Assembly (NCBI GenBank): GCA_021802225.1
Contig: JAKAAS010000064.1
Location: 1-7,874, forward strand
Length of the DNA stretch: 7,874 nucleotides
DNA from: Bacillota bacterium
GTDB lineage: Bacteria; Bacillota_E; Sulfobacillia; Sulfobacillales; Sulfobacillaceae
Reading direction: 5' to 3'
This document shows positions 1-5,584 of this stretch, piece after piece. The notes below the pieces were generated by a model, which did not search any database, was not told the DNA's origin, and was given only the letters and a program-made list of their open reading frames with translations. The position numbers were made by a program, and so were the translations under genes. The number at the start of each line of letters is the position of its first letter. The stretch's first letter is position 1.

Positions 1-1
1 C

Positions 2-133
2 CTGGTAAAAAACCTGCAACCGACGGTGTGGCGATATTTAGGTCTCCGTTGCCCCTTTATCAACGAAGCGACACCCGCAGTGCGCTCCTTTGTGGCGCTA
101 GCCCAATCTCTATTTCTTGGGGAACGGGCTTGA
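2..133 (+). CDS. C-terminal end of a probable LysR-type transcriptional regulator (partial, 5' end outside window)
   Basis: Frame 2 is open from the left edge for 43 codons and stops with TGA at 131-133. The visible protein tail includes VWRYLGLRCPFINEATPAVR followed by SFVALAQSLF. It resembles the end of LysR-family effector domains, where a basic/hydrophobic strand precedes a 'pos-P-A-V-R-x-F' helix (compare the common LSPAVRAFLDL ending). The assignment to real coding sequence is strengthened by a hairpin terminator that starts one base after the stop codon. The DNA-binding domain and start lie outside the window, so the family call rests on a short tail and is moderate. An alternative is another regulator or enzyme with a similar C-terminal helix. 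What it controls cannot be judged; the next gene is convergent. Confidence 0.5.
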   Translation: MVKNLQPTVWRYLGLRCPFINEATPAVRSFVALAQSLFLGERA

Positions 134-134
134 G

Positions 135-171
135 AAAACCGGAAGGCAACCTTCGGGTGCTTTCCGGTTTT
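135..171. terminator. Bidirectional intrinsic terminator between the partial LysR-like gene and the ribbon-helix-helix gene
   Basis: Perfect 10-base arms AAAACCGGAA (135-144) and TTCCGGTTTT (162-171) enclose a 17-base centre that can pair further (GGC with GCT/GC and a CC/GG top). The plus strand ends in TTTT, and the minus strand also ends in TTTT because the arm begins with AAAA. It can therefore stop transcription of the gene ending at 133 on the plus strand and of the minus-strand gene ending at 246. The position, one base after a stop codon, supports a true terminator. Confidence 0.8.
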
Positions 172-191
172 CCTGTCAGTCGCCACGGCCT

Positions 192-227
192 GCACCGCTG
201 CGAGCCTCTCGCCAGTCATTGCGGTGC
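192..227. other. Inverted repeat / stem-loop in the 3' region of the ribbon-helix-helix gene
   Basis: GCACCGC at 192-198 pairs perfectly with GCGGTGC at 221-227. Inside lies a smaller hairpin, CGAG (201-204) with CTCG (208-211). It sits 18 bases downstream of the stop of the minus-strand gene and has no T-run, so it is not a canonical terminator. A 3' mRNA-stabilising structure or a protein binding site are possible; chance is not excluded. Confidence 0.35.
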
Positions 228-245
228 GGATGACACTCAGCCGAA

Positions 246-419
246 TTATTCCACAGGTGGTTCATTACGCTTATGGGTCTTAATATAGTTCTCCATAAAT
301 TCGCGCACCAGTTCGCTGGGACTCCGGTCATTCTCTTGTGCAGCCGTTAGAAATGCTTTATGCAAATTGCTGTCCATGCGCAGCATCCACTCGATTTCTT
401 TGCCCTTCTTTTCTTCCAT
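246..419 (-). CDS. Small ribbon-helix-helix (CopG/Arc-like) protein, 57 aa
   Basis: The product is a 57-residue charged protein beginning MEEKKGKEIEWMLRMD. A short beta strand (about residues 8-15, IEWMLRMD) is followed by two helices, with a turn around NDRSPSELVREFMENYI. This is the pattern of ribbon-helix-helix DNA-binding proteins such as CopG and Arc, where SPSELVREFM matches the usual 'S.SEL.R.a' second helix. The start at 419 is preferred over the in-frame ATG at 443 because AGGAGAGGG (minus strand, 433-425) lies just upstream of it, inside the longer reading. A TATACT -10 candidate lies at 463-458 on the minus strand, without a good -35. RHH proteins act as dimeric repressors, often as antitoxins, but no toxin-like reading frame is adjacent: upstream is non-coding and downstream is a terminator. 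Its target is unknown; it could be a stand-alone regulator or autorepressor. Confidence 0.75.
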   Translation of the reverse strand: MEEKKGKEIEWMLRMDSNLHKAFLTAAQENDRSPSELVREFMENYIKTHKRNEPPVE

Positions 420-489
420 GAATACCCTCTCCTCTTTCAGCATGCATTAACAATTACAGTATACGGGAAATACGGCTAGAAAAGCCACC

Positions 490-662
490 CATGGTTGGCA
501 CCCTGTTCACGGCCCAACAGGGGAACTAAGCATCGGATTTTTGGCCTATGGCGCGGCAGGCCGGGAATCTTGACCAGACGCCATCCTCATCCGAGTACGG
601 TCAAGCGCTACAAGGGATTGGTCGGGATTCTTCCGGCCGAGCCCGCCAACATGACCTGGTCA
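490..662. other. Non-coding gap rich in inverted repeats
   Basis: This gap between the ribbon-helix-helix start and the MaoC stop holds no convincing gene. It carries several overlapping dyads. GGCCGGGAATCTTGACC (559-575) faces GGTCGGGATTCTTCCGGCC (620-638), which pair at 15 of 17 positions if a 2-base bulge is allowed. CTTGACC (569-575) faces GGTCAAG (599-605) perfectly. TGACC-T-GGTCA (652-662) is a perfect palindrome over the MaoC stop codon. CATGGTTGGC (490-499) and GCCAACATG (645-653) form nearly matching outer ends. This could be a decayed mobile-element end, a structured 3' UTR/ncRNA, or a terminator-like region for the MaoC transcript. No transposase is present. Confidence 0.35.
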
Positions 663-1040
663 GGGGTCAAAAATCACTCCGTGGCTGGAACCGGACAGCA
701 CCACACGGCCATCCTGGTTCATACATTCCCACAGTATTTCCACATGAAGCCGGTCCGCTTTCCTCCGCTCAACTTTTTTCACCGTCACCACTGCTGTCAC
801 CGTGTCTCCCACATAGACGGGGCGGTGAAAATCAAAGACCATTTCACGGGCCACATAATTGAGATCGCCCCCGATTTTAGTGGGGAGAGTCGCCGTTAAC
901 AGCCCCTGGATCATTTTGTTGCCGTGCTCGTCAGGTACGATGTGGTGCATTCCCCGGTCCCCGGATAACTGGGTGAACTGCTCCAAGTCCTGATCGGTAA
1001 AGCTACGTTCCCACCGAAACTCCTGCCCTGCCTGAATCAT
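660..1040 (-). CDS. MaoC-type hotdog-fold dehydratase/hydratase, 126 aa
   Basis: This is a single-hotdog protein of the MaoC / (R)-specific enoyl-CoA hydratase superfamily, which adds water to a trans-2-enoyl-CoA or removes it from an (R)-3-hydroxyacyl thioester. The hydratase signature appears as FTQLSGDRGMHH. Asp28 and His33 are five residues apart, the same spacing as the catalytic Asp31/His36 pair of the Aeromonas R-hydratase; the usual NP between them is replaced by GM. The second half has FDFHRPVYVGDTV (69-81), the typical 'F..PV..GDt' strand pair of the family. Length suits the short bacterial members. The ATG at 1040 is chosen because GGGGGG of an AGGGGGGAT site lies 5 bases upstream; a GTG at 1097 would extend the frame but lacks support. 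It follows the PLP enzyme gene by 66 bases on the same strand, so co-transcription is likely. The substrate is unknown; a thioesterase-like or non-catalytic binding role is less likely because the dyad is kept. Confidence 0.8.
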   Translation of the reverse strand: MIQAGQEFRWERSFTDQDLEQFTQLSGDRGMHHIVPDEHGNKMIQGLLTATLPTKIGGDLNYVAREMVFDFHRPVYVGDTVTAVVTVKKVERRKADRLHVEILWECMNQDGRVVLSGSSHGVIFDP

Positions 1041-1106
1041 GAAATCCCCCCTAAATCTTCTCCCTTGTTCTTTTAATGCACACCCCAGTCTCTGCACCCG
1101 ACATCC

Positions 1107-2273
1107 CTATTCCCCTCGCAGGGCCTGAGTGAAATCTTCGATGATGTCGCCGCTGAACTCGATGCCGACGGAAATCCTGACCACACTGCCGTCAATCCCC
1201 ACGCGGGCTTTCTCATCCGCAGTCAGCTCGCGGTGGGACGCGGTCACGGGGTGCGACACTGTCGTCGCTACGTCGCCCAGACTAGGAACAAACCGCACCC
1301 GCCGCAGGCGGCGGACCATCTCCTGCACCCCTCCGTACCCAGCTGCCAGCGACACTGACACAATGCACCCAAACCCTCTCGTCAGAAGATGCGCAGCCAA
1401 AATGTGGTCGGGGTGGGAATCCAGGCCCGGGTAGTATACCCGGCGCACTTCTTTTAGAGACTGCAGAGACGATGCCAGCTGGAAGGCGTTAGCGCTCGCT
1501 TGCTGCATGCGCAGGGCCAGTGTGCGGCCGCCCCTCAACGCCAGCCACGCCGCAAACGGGTCGGGGGTAAACCCAGCCGAATCCACGACCGCGGCCGCCC
1601 TGGCAATGAGGTCTTTGGAACCCACTGCGGCGCCAAGAATCAAGTCGCTGTGCCCCCCAATGAATTTCGTCACGGAATGCACAACCAGGTCGGCTCCCCA
1701 ACTAAGCGGAGTGGCATGAAACGGGGTGGCAAAGGTGTTATCCACCAGCACCCGCACACCATGCCGGTGAGCCATGGCGATAATGCGGTCAAGTTCACAC
1801 ACCCGTCCCAGGGGATTCGAGATGGTCTCCACAACCAACACCGCAGGCGTGCCGGCGAGAGCCTCGCGGACGGCCGCCAGATCATGCGTGTCCACCCACT
1901 GCATCTGATACCCCATCGGGGCCAGTATCGTGCGGGCGATTCCTACCGTCCCCCCATAAATTTCCTGCGCCAACAGGATGCGGCCAGGACGGGGAAGCAG
2001 GGCGAGAATTCCGGCCATTAGCGCCGCCGTTCCCGAAGAGGTGACCACTCCTGCCTCGGCGCCTTCAAGCGCAGCGGCAAACTGAGCCAGGGCATCAGTA
2101 TTGGGATTGCCGCCCCTGGTGTAAGAATACCCTTCCCGCTTTCCTGCGAGCAACTGGTCCACTTCATCGATATCGGCAAAGGTATAGGCAGACGTTTGGT
2201 AGATGGGAAAAGAGGCAGCGTTCGGCGGAGTGCGAATAGTTGTAGGCTCGACAACTTGCGTGTAAATATCCAT
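1107..2273 (-). CDS. Cys/Met-metabolism PLP-dependent enzyme, cystathionine gamma-synthase / gamma-lyase family, 388 aa
   Basis: This is a full-length fold-type I PLP enzyme of the trans-sulfuration family (usual length about 380-400). Visible family features are PIYQTSAY (23-30), YSYTRGGNPNT (49-59, phosphate-binding Tyr51/Arg53 of the neighbouring subunit), SSGTAAL (79-85), Tyr106 that stacks on PLP, Asp178 in VDNTFATPF, Lys203 in HSVTKFIGGHSD as the Schiff-base lysine, and Arg366 in VVRISVGIE for the substrate carboxylate. Members catalyse beta/gamma-elimination or replacement on homoserine- and cysteine-derived amino acids. Two positions are odd. YGGT has Gly108 where methionine gamma-lyases carry Cys. 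SLGDVATT (331-338) has Ala336 where the family motif SLGGxES has Glu. Exact substrate is therefore open: methionine, cystathionine, O-acyl-homoserine, or something else. The start is fixed by AGGAGAG 8 bases upstream. The gene is first in a minus-strand pair with the MaoC gene and divergent from the IclR regulator, which probably controls it. Confidence 0.88.
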   Translation of the reverse strand: MDIYTQVVEPTTIRTPPNAASFPIYQTSAYTFADIDEVDQLLAGKREGYSYTRGGNPNTDALAQFAAALEGAEAGVVTSSGTAALMAGILALLPRPGRILLAQEIYGGTVGIARTILAPMGYQMQWVDTHDLAAVREALAGTPAVLVVETISNPLGRVCELDRIIAMAHRHGVRVLVDNTFATPFHATPLSWGADLVVHSVTKFIGGHSDLILGAAVGSKDLIARAAAVVDSAGFTPDPFAAWLALRGGRTLALRMQQASANAFQLASSLQSLKEVRRVYYPGLDSHPDHILAAHLLTRGFGCIVSVSLAAGYGGVQEMVRRLRRVRFVPSLGDVATTVSHPVTASHRELTADEKARVGIDGSVVRISVGIEFSGDIIEDFTQALRGE

Positions 2274-2417
2274 ACGTATCTCTCTCCTAAGACAGCATGT
2301 TTACGGGGGGAGCTCGTAAGAGGCGCCCCGGCCTATGGCGAATTACTTAGCGGTTTTCTCTGTCCAGTGTGACGCATCCAGACCAGAGACACAAACCGGA
2401 TCCGTGCTAAAATCATC

Positions 2418-2438
2418 CGGAATGCTTTCCGAATTATG
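2418..2438. promoter_or_regulatory. Candidate IclR-type operator (CGGAA-TGCT-TTCCG) beside a possible minus-strand -10 box
   Basis: A perfect dyad CGGAA (2418-2422), 4-base centre, TTCCG (2427-2431) lies in the divergent intergenic region. IclR-family proteins are known to bind short palindromes with GGAA/TTCC-like halves (E. coli IclR: TGGAAATnATTTCCA), so this is a good candidate operator. On the minus strand, CATAAT (2438-2433) immediately precedes the dyad and could be the -10 of the PLP/MaoC unit, which would place the dyad at the transcription start. No good -35 was seen, so the promoter part is weak. Confidence 0.4.
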
Positions 2439-2441
2439 GGA

Positions 2442-2485
2442 GCAGCGTTTGGGGAATCGCTGCCCAGCTCGAATGCTCAGAGCAT
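2442..2485. other. Two further dyads in the divergent control region
   Basis: The 378-base region between the divergent start codons at 2273 and 2652 holds no convincing gene. Besides the operator and promoter annotated separately, it contains GCAGCG (2442-2447) facing CGCTGC (2458-2463), and ATGCT-CAG-AGCAT (2473-2485). They may be extra regulator sites or a leader hairpin of the PLP/MaoC mRNA. Dyads this short can arise by chance. No T-box or SAM-riboswitch signature was recognised upstream of the PLP gene. Confidence 0.3.
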
Positions 2486-2553
2486 ATGAACCGGTCAAGC
2501 GCCTTGCCAGTCCTCACTTCCCGGCATTTTCTCATCATCTGAAAATTTGTGTC

Positions 2554-2581
2554 TTGTAATGGCAAAAGCCATTTGTATAAT
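2554..2581 (+). promoter_or_regulatory. Promoter of the IclR-family gene with an embedded palindrome
   Basis: TTGTAA (2554-2559) and TATAAT (2576-2581) are separated by 16 bases and point toward the regulator gene that starts at 2652, giving a leader of roughly 60-65 bases. The spacer contains a perfect dyad, AATGGC-AAAA-GCCATT (2558-2573), which occupies the region between -35 and -10. That placement is typical of a repressor site, so autoregulation or control by another protein is likely. The -35 matches consensus at 4 of 6 positions; the -10 is perfect. Confidence 0.6.
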
Positions 2582-2651
2582 GAAGCCAGAACCATTAGCG
2601 ATTTTGTTCTCTTCAGATATTTGTGGCTGAGTATAAAGAAAGAGGTGCCAG

Positions 2652-3452
2652 ATGGCCAATTCATGGACCATTCACAGCCTGTCCCGTGGATTGCGCCTTC
2701 TGGATATCATTGCCCAGCAATCCGGGGGAATCACAGTAAAATGGCTGAGCGCCGCGTCAGATATCCCCCTTGGCACGTGCTACCATCTTGTAAAGACTCT
2801 CGTTGAAGAAGGTTACGTGGAGAAGGACAAGACCAGCCAGCTGTACAAGCTCTCTTACAAAATTGCGTACCTGCATAACCAGATGCGACCGGATTTCTCG
2901 GTGCCGGCCCCCCTAAAAATCATTTCCCAGGACATAGTCACGGCGCTTCAGGAAACAACCTATGTCGCACGGTGGGTGCACGGCGAAGTCATTATCCAGC
3001 ACATCACAGAAGGCAATCAAGCAGTCAAGGTGCGGGCCCTTTATGTGGGCTACCGGGAACACGCATTTGTGCATGCTTTGGGCAAGACAATCCTCGCCCA
3101 CCTCCCCTCCCGGGATTTGATCAGTTACCGCCGCCTGCACCCGCCGTCCCCGCGCACAGCCCATTCCCGGGTAGACCCAGAGCACATGGAACGTGAACTC
3201 CGGCTCACTAGGGAGCGCGGGTACAGTTGCGATCTTCAGGAATGGGAACTGGGCGTCTGCTGTGTGGCCGCTCCCATTTTCCAGTACGACGGGCAGATCT
3301 GGGGCGCAGTTGCCGTATCCATGCCGGAAAGCCGCTACGACCCGGCAACCCTCAACGTGCCCCGCTATATTCAGGACCAAGCCCGCCTGATGTCGGAGCA
3401 CCTGGGCTTTCCATCCTCTGGCAAGGCTCAGCAGCGTGCGGGCAGTCATTAG
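2652..3452 (+). CDS. IclR-family transcriptional regulator, 266 aa
   Basis: The protein has the two-domain IclR layout. A winged helix-turn-helix covers about residues 5-70, with LRLLDIIAQ (14-22) as the first helix, ITVKWLSAASDIPLGTCYHL as the HTH, and LVEEGYVEKD leading into the wing. The effector-binding domain includes HALGKTILAHLP (141-152), matching the family's 'HAsa.GKa.LA', and RERGYSCDLQEWELGVCCVA (187-206), matching 'GYa.d.eE...Gv.cvAaPi'. Such proteins bind small organic acids or other catabolic intermediates and repress or activate adjacent operons. The ATG at 2652 has AGAGGTG just upstream and a promoter at 2554-2581. It stands between a divergent PLP/MaoC pair and a same-strand E1/E2 cluster, 77 bases ahead of E1 alpha, so it is the obvious candidate local regulator of both. 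The effector is unknown; a 2-oxo acid or hydroxy acid is a guess. Confidence 0.92.
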   Translation: MANSWTIHSLSRGLRLLDIIAQQSGGITVKWLSAASDIPLGTCYHLVKTLVEEGYVEKDKTSQLYKLSYKIAYLHNQMRPDFSVPAPLKIISQDIVTALQETTYVARWVHGEVIIQHITEGNQAVKVRALYVGYREHAFVHALGKTILAHLPSRDLISYRRLHPPSPRTAHSRVDPEHMERELRLTRERGYSCDLQEWELGVCCVAAPIFQYDGQIWGAVAVSMPESRYDPATLNVPRYIQDQARLMSEHLGFPSSGKAQQRAGSH

Positions 3453-3479
3453 CAGGCGTGCCCAGGAACAAAAGAACAC

Positions 3480-3496
3480 GGGCGTCAGAGACGCCC
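3480..3496 (+). other. Stem-loop in the IclR-E1 alpha spacer
   Basis: GGGCGTC (3480-3486), a 3-base loop AGA, and GACGCCC (3490-3496) form a perfect 7-base-pair hairpin between the regulator stop and the E1 alpha ribosome binding site. No T-run follows, so it is not a simple terminator. It could uncouple expression of the regulator from the enzyme genes by RNA processing or pausing, or be a regulator-binding dyad upstream of an internal promoter; no such promoter was recognised. Confidence 0.4.
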
Positions 3497-3529
3497 CAGC
3501 CAGTTCATGAGTCAAAGGAGGCCCATTTT

Positions 3530-4522
3530 ATGGATTCATACGCCGACATGTACCGCATGATGTGCCTGATTCGGTTCTATGAGAACCGGATGGCAGAAGT
3601 CTATGCGGAAGGAAAAAGCCCTCTGTTCAGTATCGCCGCCGGTCCGGTCCCTGGGGAAATGCACCTGGCCGCAGGGCAAGAGCCCGTAGCCGTCGGGGTC
3701 ATACGCCACCTTCGCCGTGATGATGTGGTGACAGCGCCTCACCGGTCCCACCACTTTGCTATCGCCAAGGGGATTGACCTGCGCCGCATGACCGCAGAAA
3801 TTTTTGGCCGCACCGCAGGGCTGTCCCACGGCAAGGGAGGACACATGCACCTTTTTGACCCCGCTGTGCACTTCAGCTGCTCTGGGATTGTCGGTGCCGG
3901 GTTCCCCCCTGCCGTAGGCGCAGCGTTCGCTTTCCGCCACCAGCACCGCGACAGCGTCGCAGTGGCATTTGCGGGCGAAGGCGCCGCCAACCAAGGCACC
4001 TTCCATGAGAGTCTGAATCTGGCAGCTTTATGGAAAGCGCCTGTCATTTTCGTGATTGAGGACAATCATTATGCCATTTCCGTGCCGAAAGAGCAGTCGA
4101 CAGCCATCGCTAACAACAGCGACCGCGCACAGGCTTACGGGATTCCCGGAGTGTTTATCCGCGGAAACGACGTGCTCGCCATCTCAGAAGCGGCAAGCGA
4201 GGCAGTGGCCCGGGCCCGCGCCGGAAAGGGGCCGACCCTTTTGGAGATTGAGACGACGAGATTCTACGGACATTTCCAAGGGGATGCGGAAACCTATCTG
4301 GGTGCCGGGGAAAAGGAGAAGTGGCGCCAAAGCGACCCCATTCCCCAATTTCGCGACTATCTTCTCGCCCATCATCTCCTCACTCCGGACGATGATGCCG
4401 CTATTCAAACTGAAGTGGCTCAACTGGTCGAAGACGCCATTGCCTACGCACGCCAGTCACCCGAGCCGCAGCCAGCCGACGCCTTAACCGATGTATTCGC
4501 GCCAAGCTTAGGAGGCAAATAA
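3530..4522 (+). CDS. Thiamine-dependent 2-oxo acid/acetoin dehydrogenase E1 component, alpha subunit, 330 aa
   Basis: This is the alpha chain of a heterotetrameric E1, which decarboxylates a 2-oxo acid (or cleaves acetoin) on thiamine diphosphate and passes the acyl group to E2 lipoyl arms. Family segments seen are PGEMHLAAGQEPVAVGV (41-57), HRSHHFAIAKG (71-81), GKGGHMHLFD (101-110), and the thiamine/Mg motif GEGAANQGTFHE (149-160) ending in EDNHYA (177-182). GHFQGDAETY (247-256) resembles acetoin-dehydrogenase type E1 alpha rather than classic pyruvate dehydrogenase. The motif is a variant: the usual GDG is GEG, and ENN is EDN, but the Mg-binding Asn179 is kept. The start at 3530 follows a textbook AAAGGAGG (3515-3522); the frame stays open far upstream, overlapping the regulator, without a better start. 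The beta gene follows after 1 base. Substrate could be pyruvate, 2-oxobutyrate, acetoin or branched 2-oxo acids; the symbol acoA is not assigned because specificity cannot be read. Confidence 0.9.
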   Translation: MDSYADMYRMMCLIRFYENRMAEVYAEGKSPLFSIAAGPVPGEMHLAAGQEPVAVGVIRHLRRDDVVTAPHRSHHFAIAKGIDLRRMTAEIFGRTAGLSHGKGGHMHLFDPAVHFSCSGIVGAGFPPAVGAAFAFRHQHRDSVAVAFAGEGAANQGTFHESLNLAALWKAPVIFVIEDNHYAISVPKEQSTAIANNSDRAQAYGIPGVFIRGNDVLAISEAASEAVARARAGKGPTLLEIETTRFYGHFQGDAETYLGAGEKEKWRQSDPIPQFRDYLLAHHLLTPDDDAAIQTEVAQLVEDAIAYARQSPEPQPADALTDVFAPSLGGK

Positions 4523-4523
4523 C

Positions 4524-5540
4524 ATGTCAACCGCAACGATAAGGAAGCTCACCATGGCGCGCGCGATTAGCGAGGCCATTGCGCAGGAAATGGACCGGGA
4601 TCCCAGTGTCCTGGTATGGGGAGAGGATGTGGGGGCGTACGGCGGGATTTTTGGCGCAACCCAAGGTCTCTACCAGCAGTTTGGACATGACCGCGTGATA
4701 GATACCCCCATCTCGGAAAGCGGGTTCATCGGCGCGGCTGTTGGCGCCAGCACCGAGGGACTGCGCCCTATCGTCGAACTCATGTTCGTCGACTTTTTTG
4801 GCGTGGCGATGGACCAAATTTACAATCAGCTGGCCAAAAACCATTATATGTCTGGCGGCAGTGTCTCTCACCCAGTGGTCTTGATGACAGCGATTGGCGG
4901 AGGCTACAGCGATGCCGCCCAGCACAGCCAAACCCTCTACAGCCTATTTGCCCATGTGCCGGGGTTGAAGGTGGTGGTGCCATCGAACGCATACGACGCC
5001 AAAGGGCTCATGGTCAGCGCGATTCGCGACGACAATCCCGTGATGTATTTTTTCCATAAAGGACTCTTGGGTCTGGGTTGGATGCCCTCTGATGACTGGG
5101 CTGAGGTTCATGTGCCGGAAGAGAGTTATGAGGTGCCGTTCGGCAAAGCCCGTGTAGCCGGAGAAGGCACGGATATCAGCGTCATCACCATCGGCGCGAT
5201 GGTGCCCAAGGCGGCGCGAGTGCGCGAGCAGCTCCAACAGGAAGGAATTTCTGTCGAAGTGATTGACTTGCGCACCCTGGTTCCTCTCGACAAGCAAGCC
5301 ATTGTGGATACGGTGAAAAAGACTCACCGCGTCCTGATTGTCGATGAAGACTACCGTTCGTTTGGAATGAGTGGTGAAGTTGCAGCCATTCTGGCGGAAG
5401 ATGCCCTCGATTATCTTGAATTTCCTGTAAAGCGGCTGGCCGTTCCGGATACCCCGATCCCCTACAGCCGTGTGCTGGAACAAGCCACCATCCCGTCGGC
5501 GGATAAGATTGCACAGACCATCCGCGGGATGATGAACTAA
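4524..5540 (+). CDS. 2-oxo acid/acetoin dehydrogenase E1 component, beta subunit, 338 aa
   Basis: This is the beta chain that pairs with the preceding alpha subunit. The N-terminal transketolase-like pyrimidine domain (about 1-180) has VWGEDVGAYGGIFGATQGL (31-49), DTPISESGFIGAAVG (60-74) with Glu65 expected to contact the thiamine aminopyrimidine, AAQHSQ (131-136) with the conserved His134, and HVPGLKVVVPSNAYDAKGL (144-162). The C-terminal domain (about 205-330) has VIDLRTLVPLD (246-256) and VDEDYRSFGMSGEVAA (273-288). Length is normal for the family. The start codon lies 1 base after the alpha stop, and its AGGAGG site is inside the last alpha codons, so translation is probably coupled and the subunits made in equal amounts. 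Key residues look intact, in contrast to the slightly altered motif in the alpha chain. Confidence 0.93.
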   Translation: MSTATIRKLTMARAISEAIAQEMDRDPSVLVWGEDVGAYGGIFGATQGLYQQFGHDRVIDTPISESGFIGAAVGASTEGLRPIVELMFVDFFGVAMDQIYNQLAKNHYMSGGSVSHPVVLMTAIGGGYSDAAQHSQTLYSLFAHVPGLKVVVPSNAYDAKGLMVSAIRDDNPVMYFFHKGLLGLGWMPSDDWAEVHVPEESYEVPFGKARVAGEGTDISVITIGAMVPKAARVREQLQQEGISVEVIDLRTLVPLDKQAIVDTVKKTHRVLIVDEDYRSFGMSGEVAAILAEDALDYLEFPVKRLAVPDTPIPYSRVLEQATIPSADKIAQTIRGMMN

Positions 5541-5584
5541 GTGCAACCCCTGAGAACAGACATCAGAAAGGCGGGCCAGACAGC

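Noticed and set aside
28..288. GTG-started plus-strand reading frame of 86 codons
   Set aside because: It overlaps the LysR-like tail, runs through the terminator hairpin and into the 3' end of the ribbon-helix-helix gene, and has no recognisable protein pattern.
495..899. Plus-strand frames at 495-899 and 548-862
   Set aside because: They lie across the palindromic gap and antisense to the MaoC gene; composition is that of a shadow frame and no ribosome binding site was seen.
543..2341. Direct repeat GGCCTATGGCG at 543-553 and 2331-2341 flanking the PLP/MaoC pair
   Set aside because: An 11-base match is expected several times by chance in a window of this size, and flanking bases do not continue the match.
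2274..2420. Riboswitch or T-box leader for the PLP gene
   Set aside because: No SAM-riboswitch or T-box consensus segments were recognised, and no terminator hairpin lies ahead of the start codon.
2335..2664. Short frames on both strands in the divergent intergenic region (2335-2559 plus, 2434-2664 minus)
   Set aside because: No ribosome binding sites or protein motifs, and they cover the promoter and dyads of the regulator gene.
2913..3515. 200-codon minus-strand frame antisense to the IclR gene
   Set aside because: The plus strand encodes a clear IclR protein here; the long antisense frame is a by-product of GC-rich codon use.
3227..3529. N-terminal extension of E1 alpha by 101 codons
   Set aside because: It overlaps the regulator gene out of frame, lacks family similarity, and the ATG at 3530 has an AAAGGAGG site.
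4944..5546. 200-codon minus-strand frame antisense to E1 beta
   Set aside because: E1 beta is unambiguous on the plus strand and the antisense translation has no family pattern.
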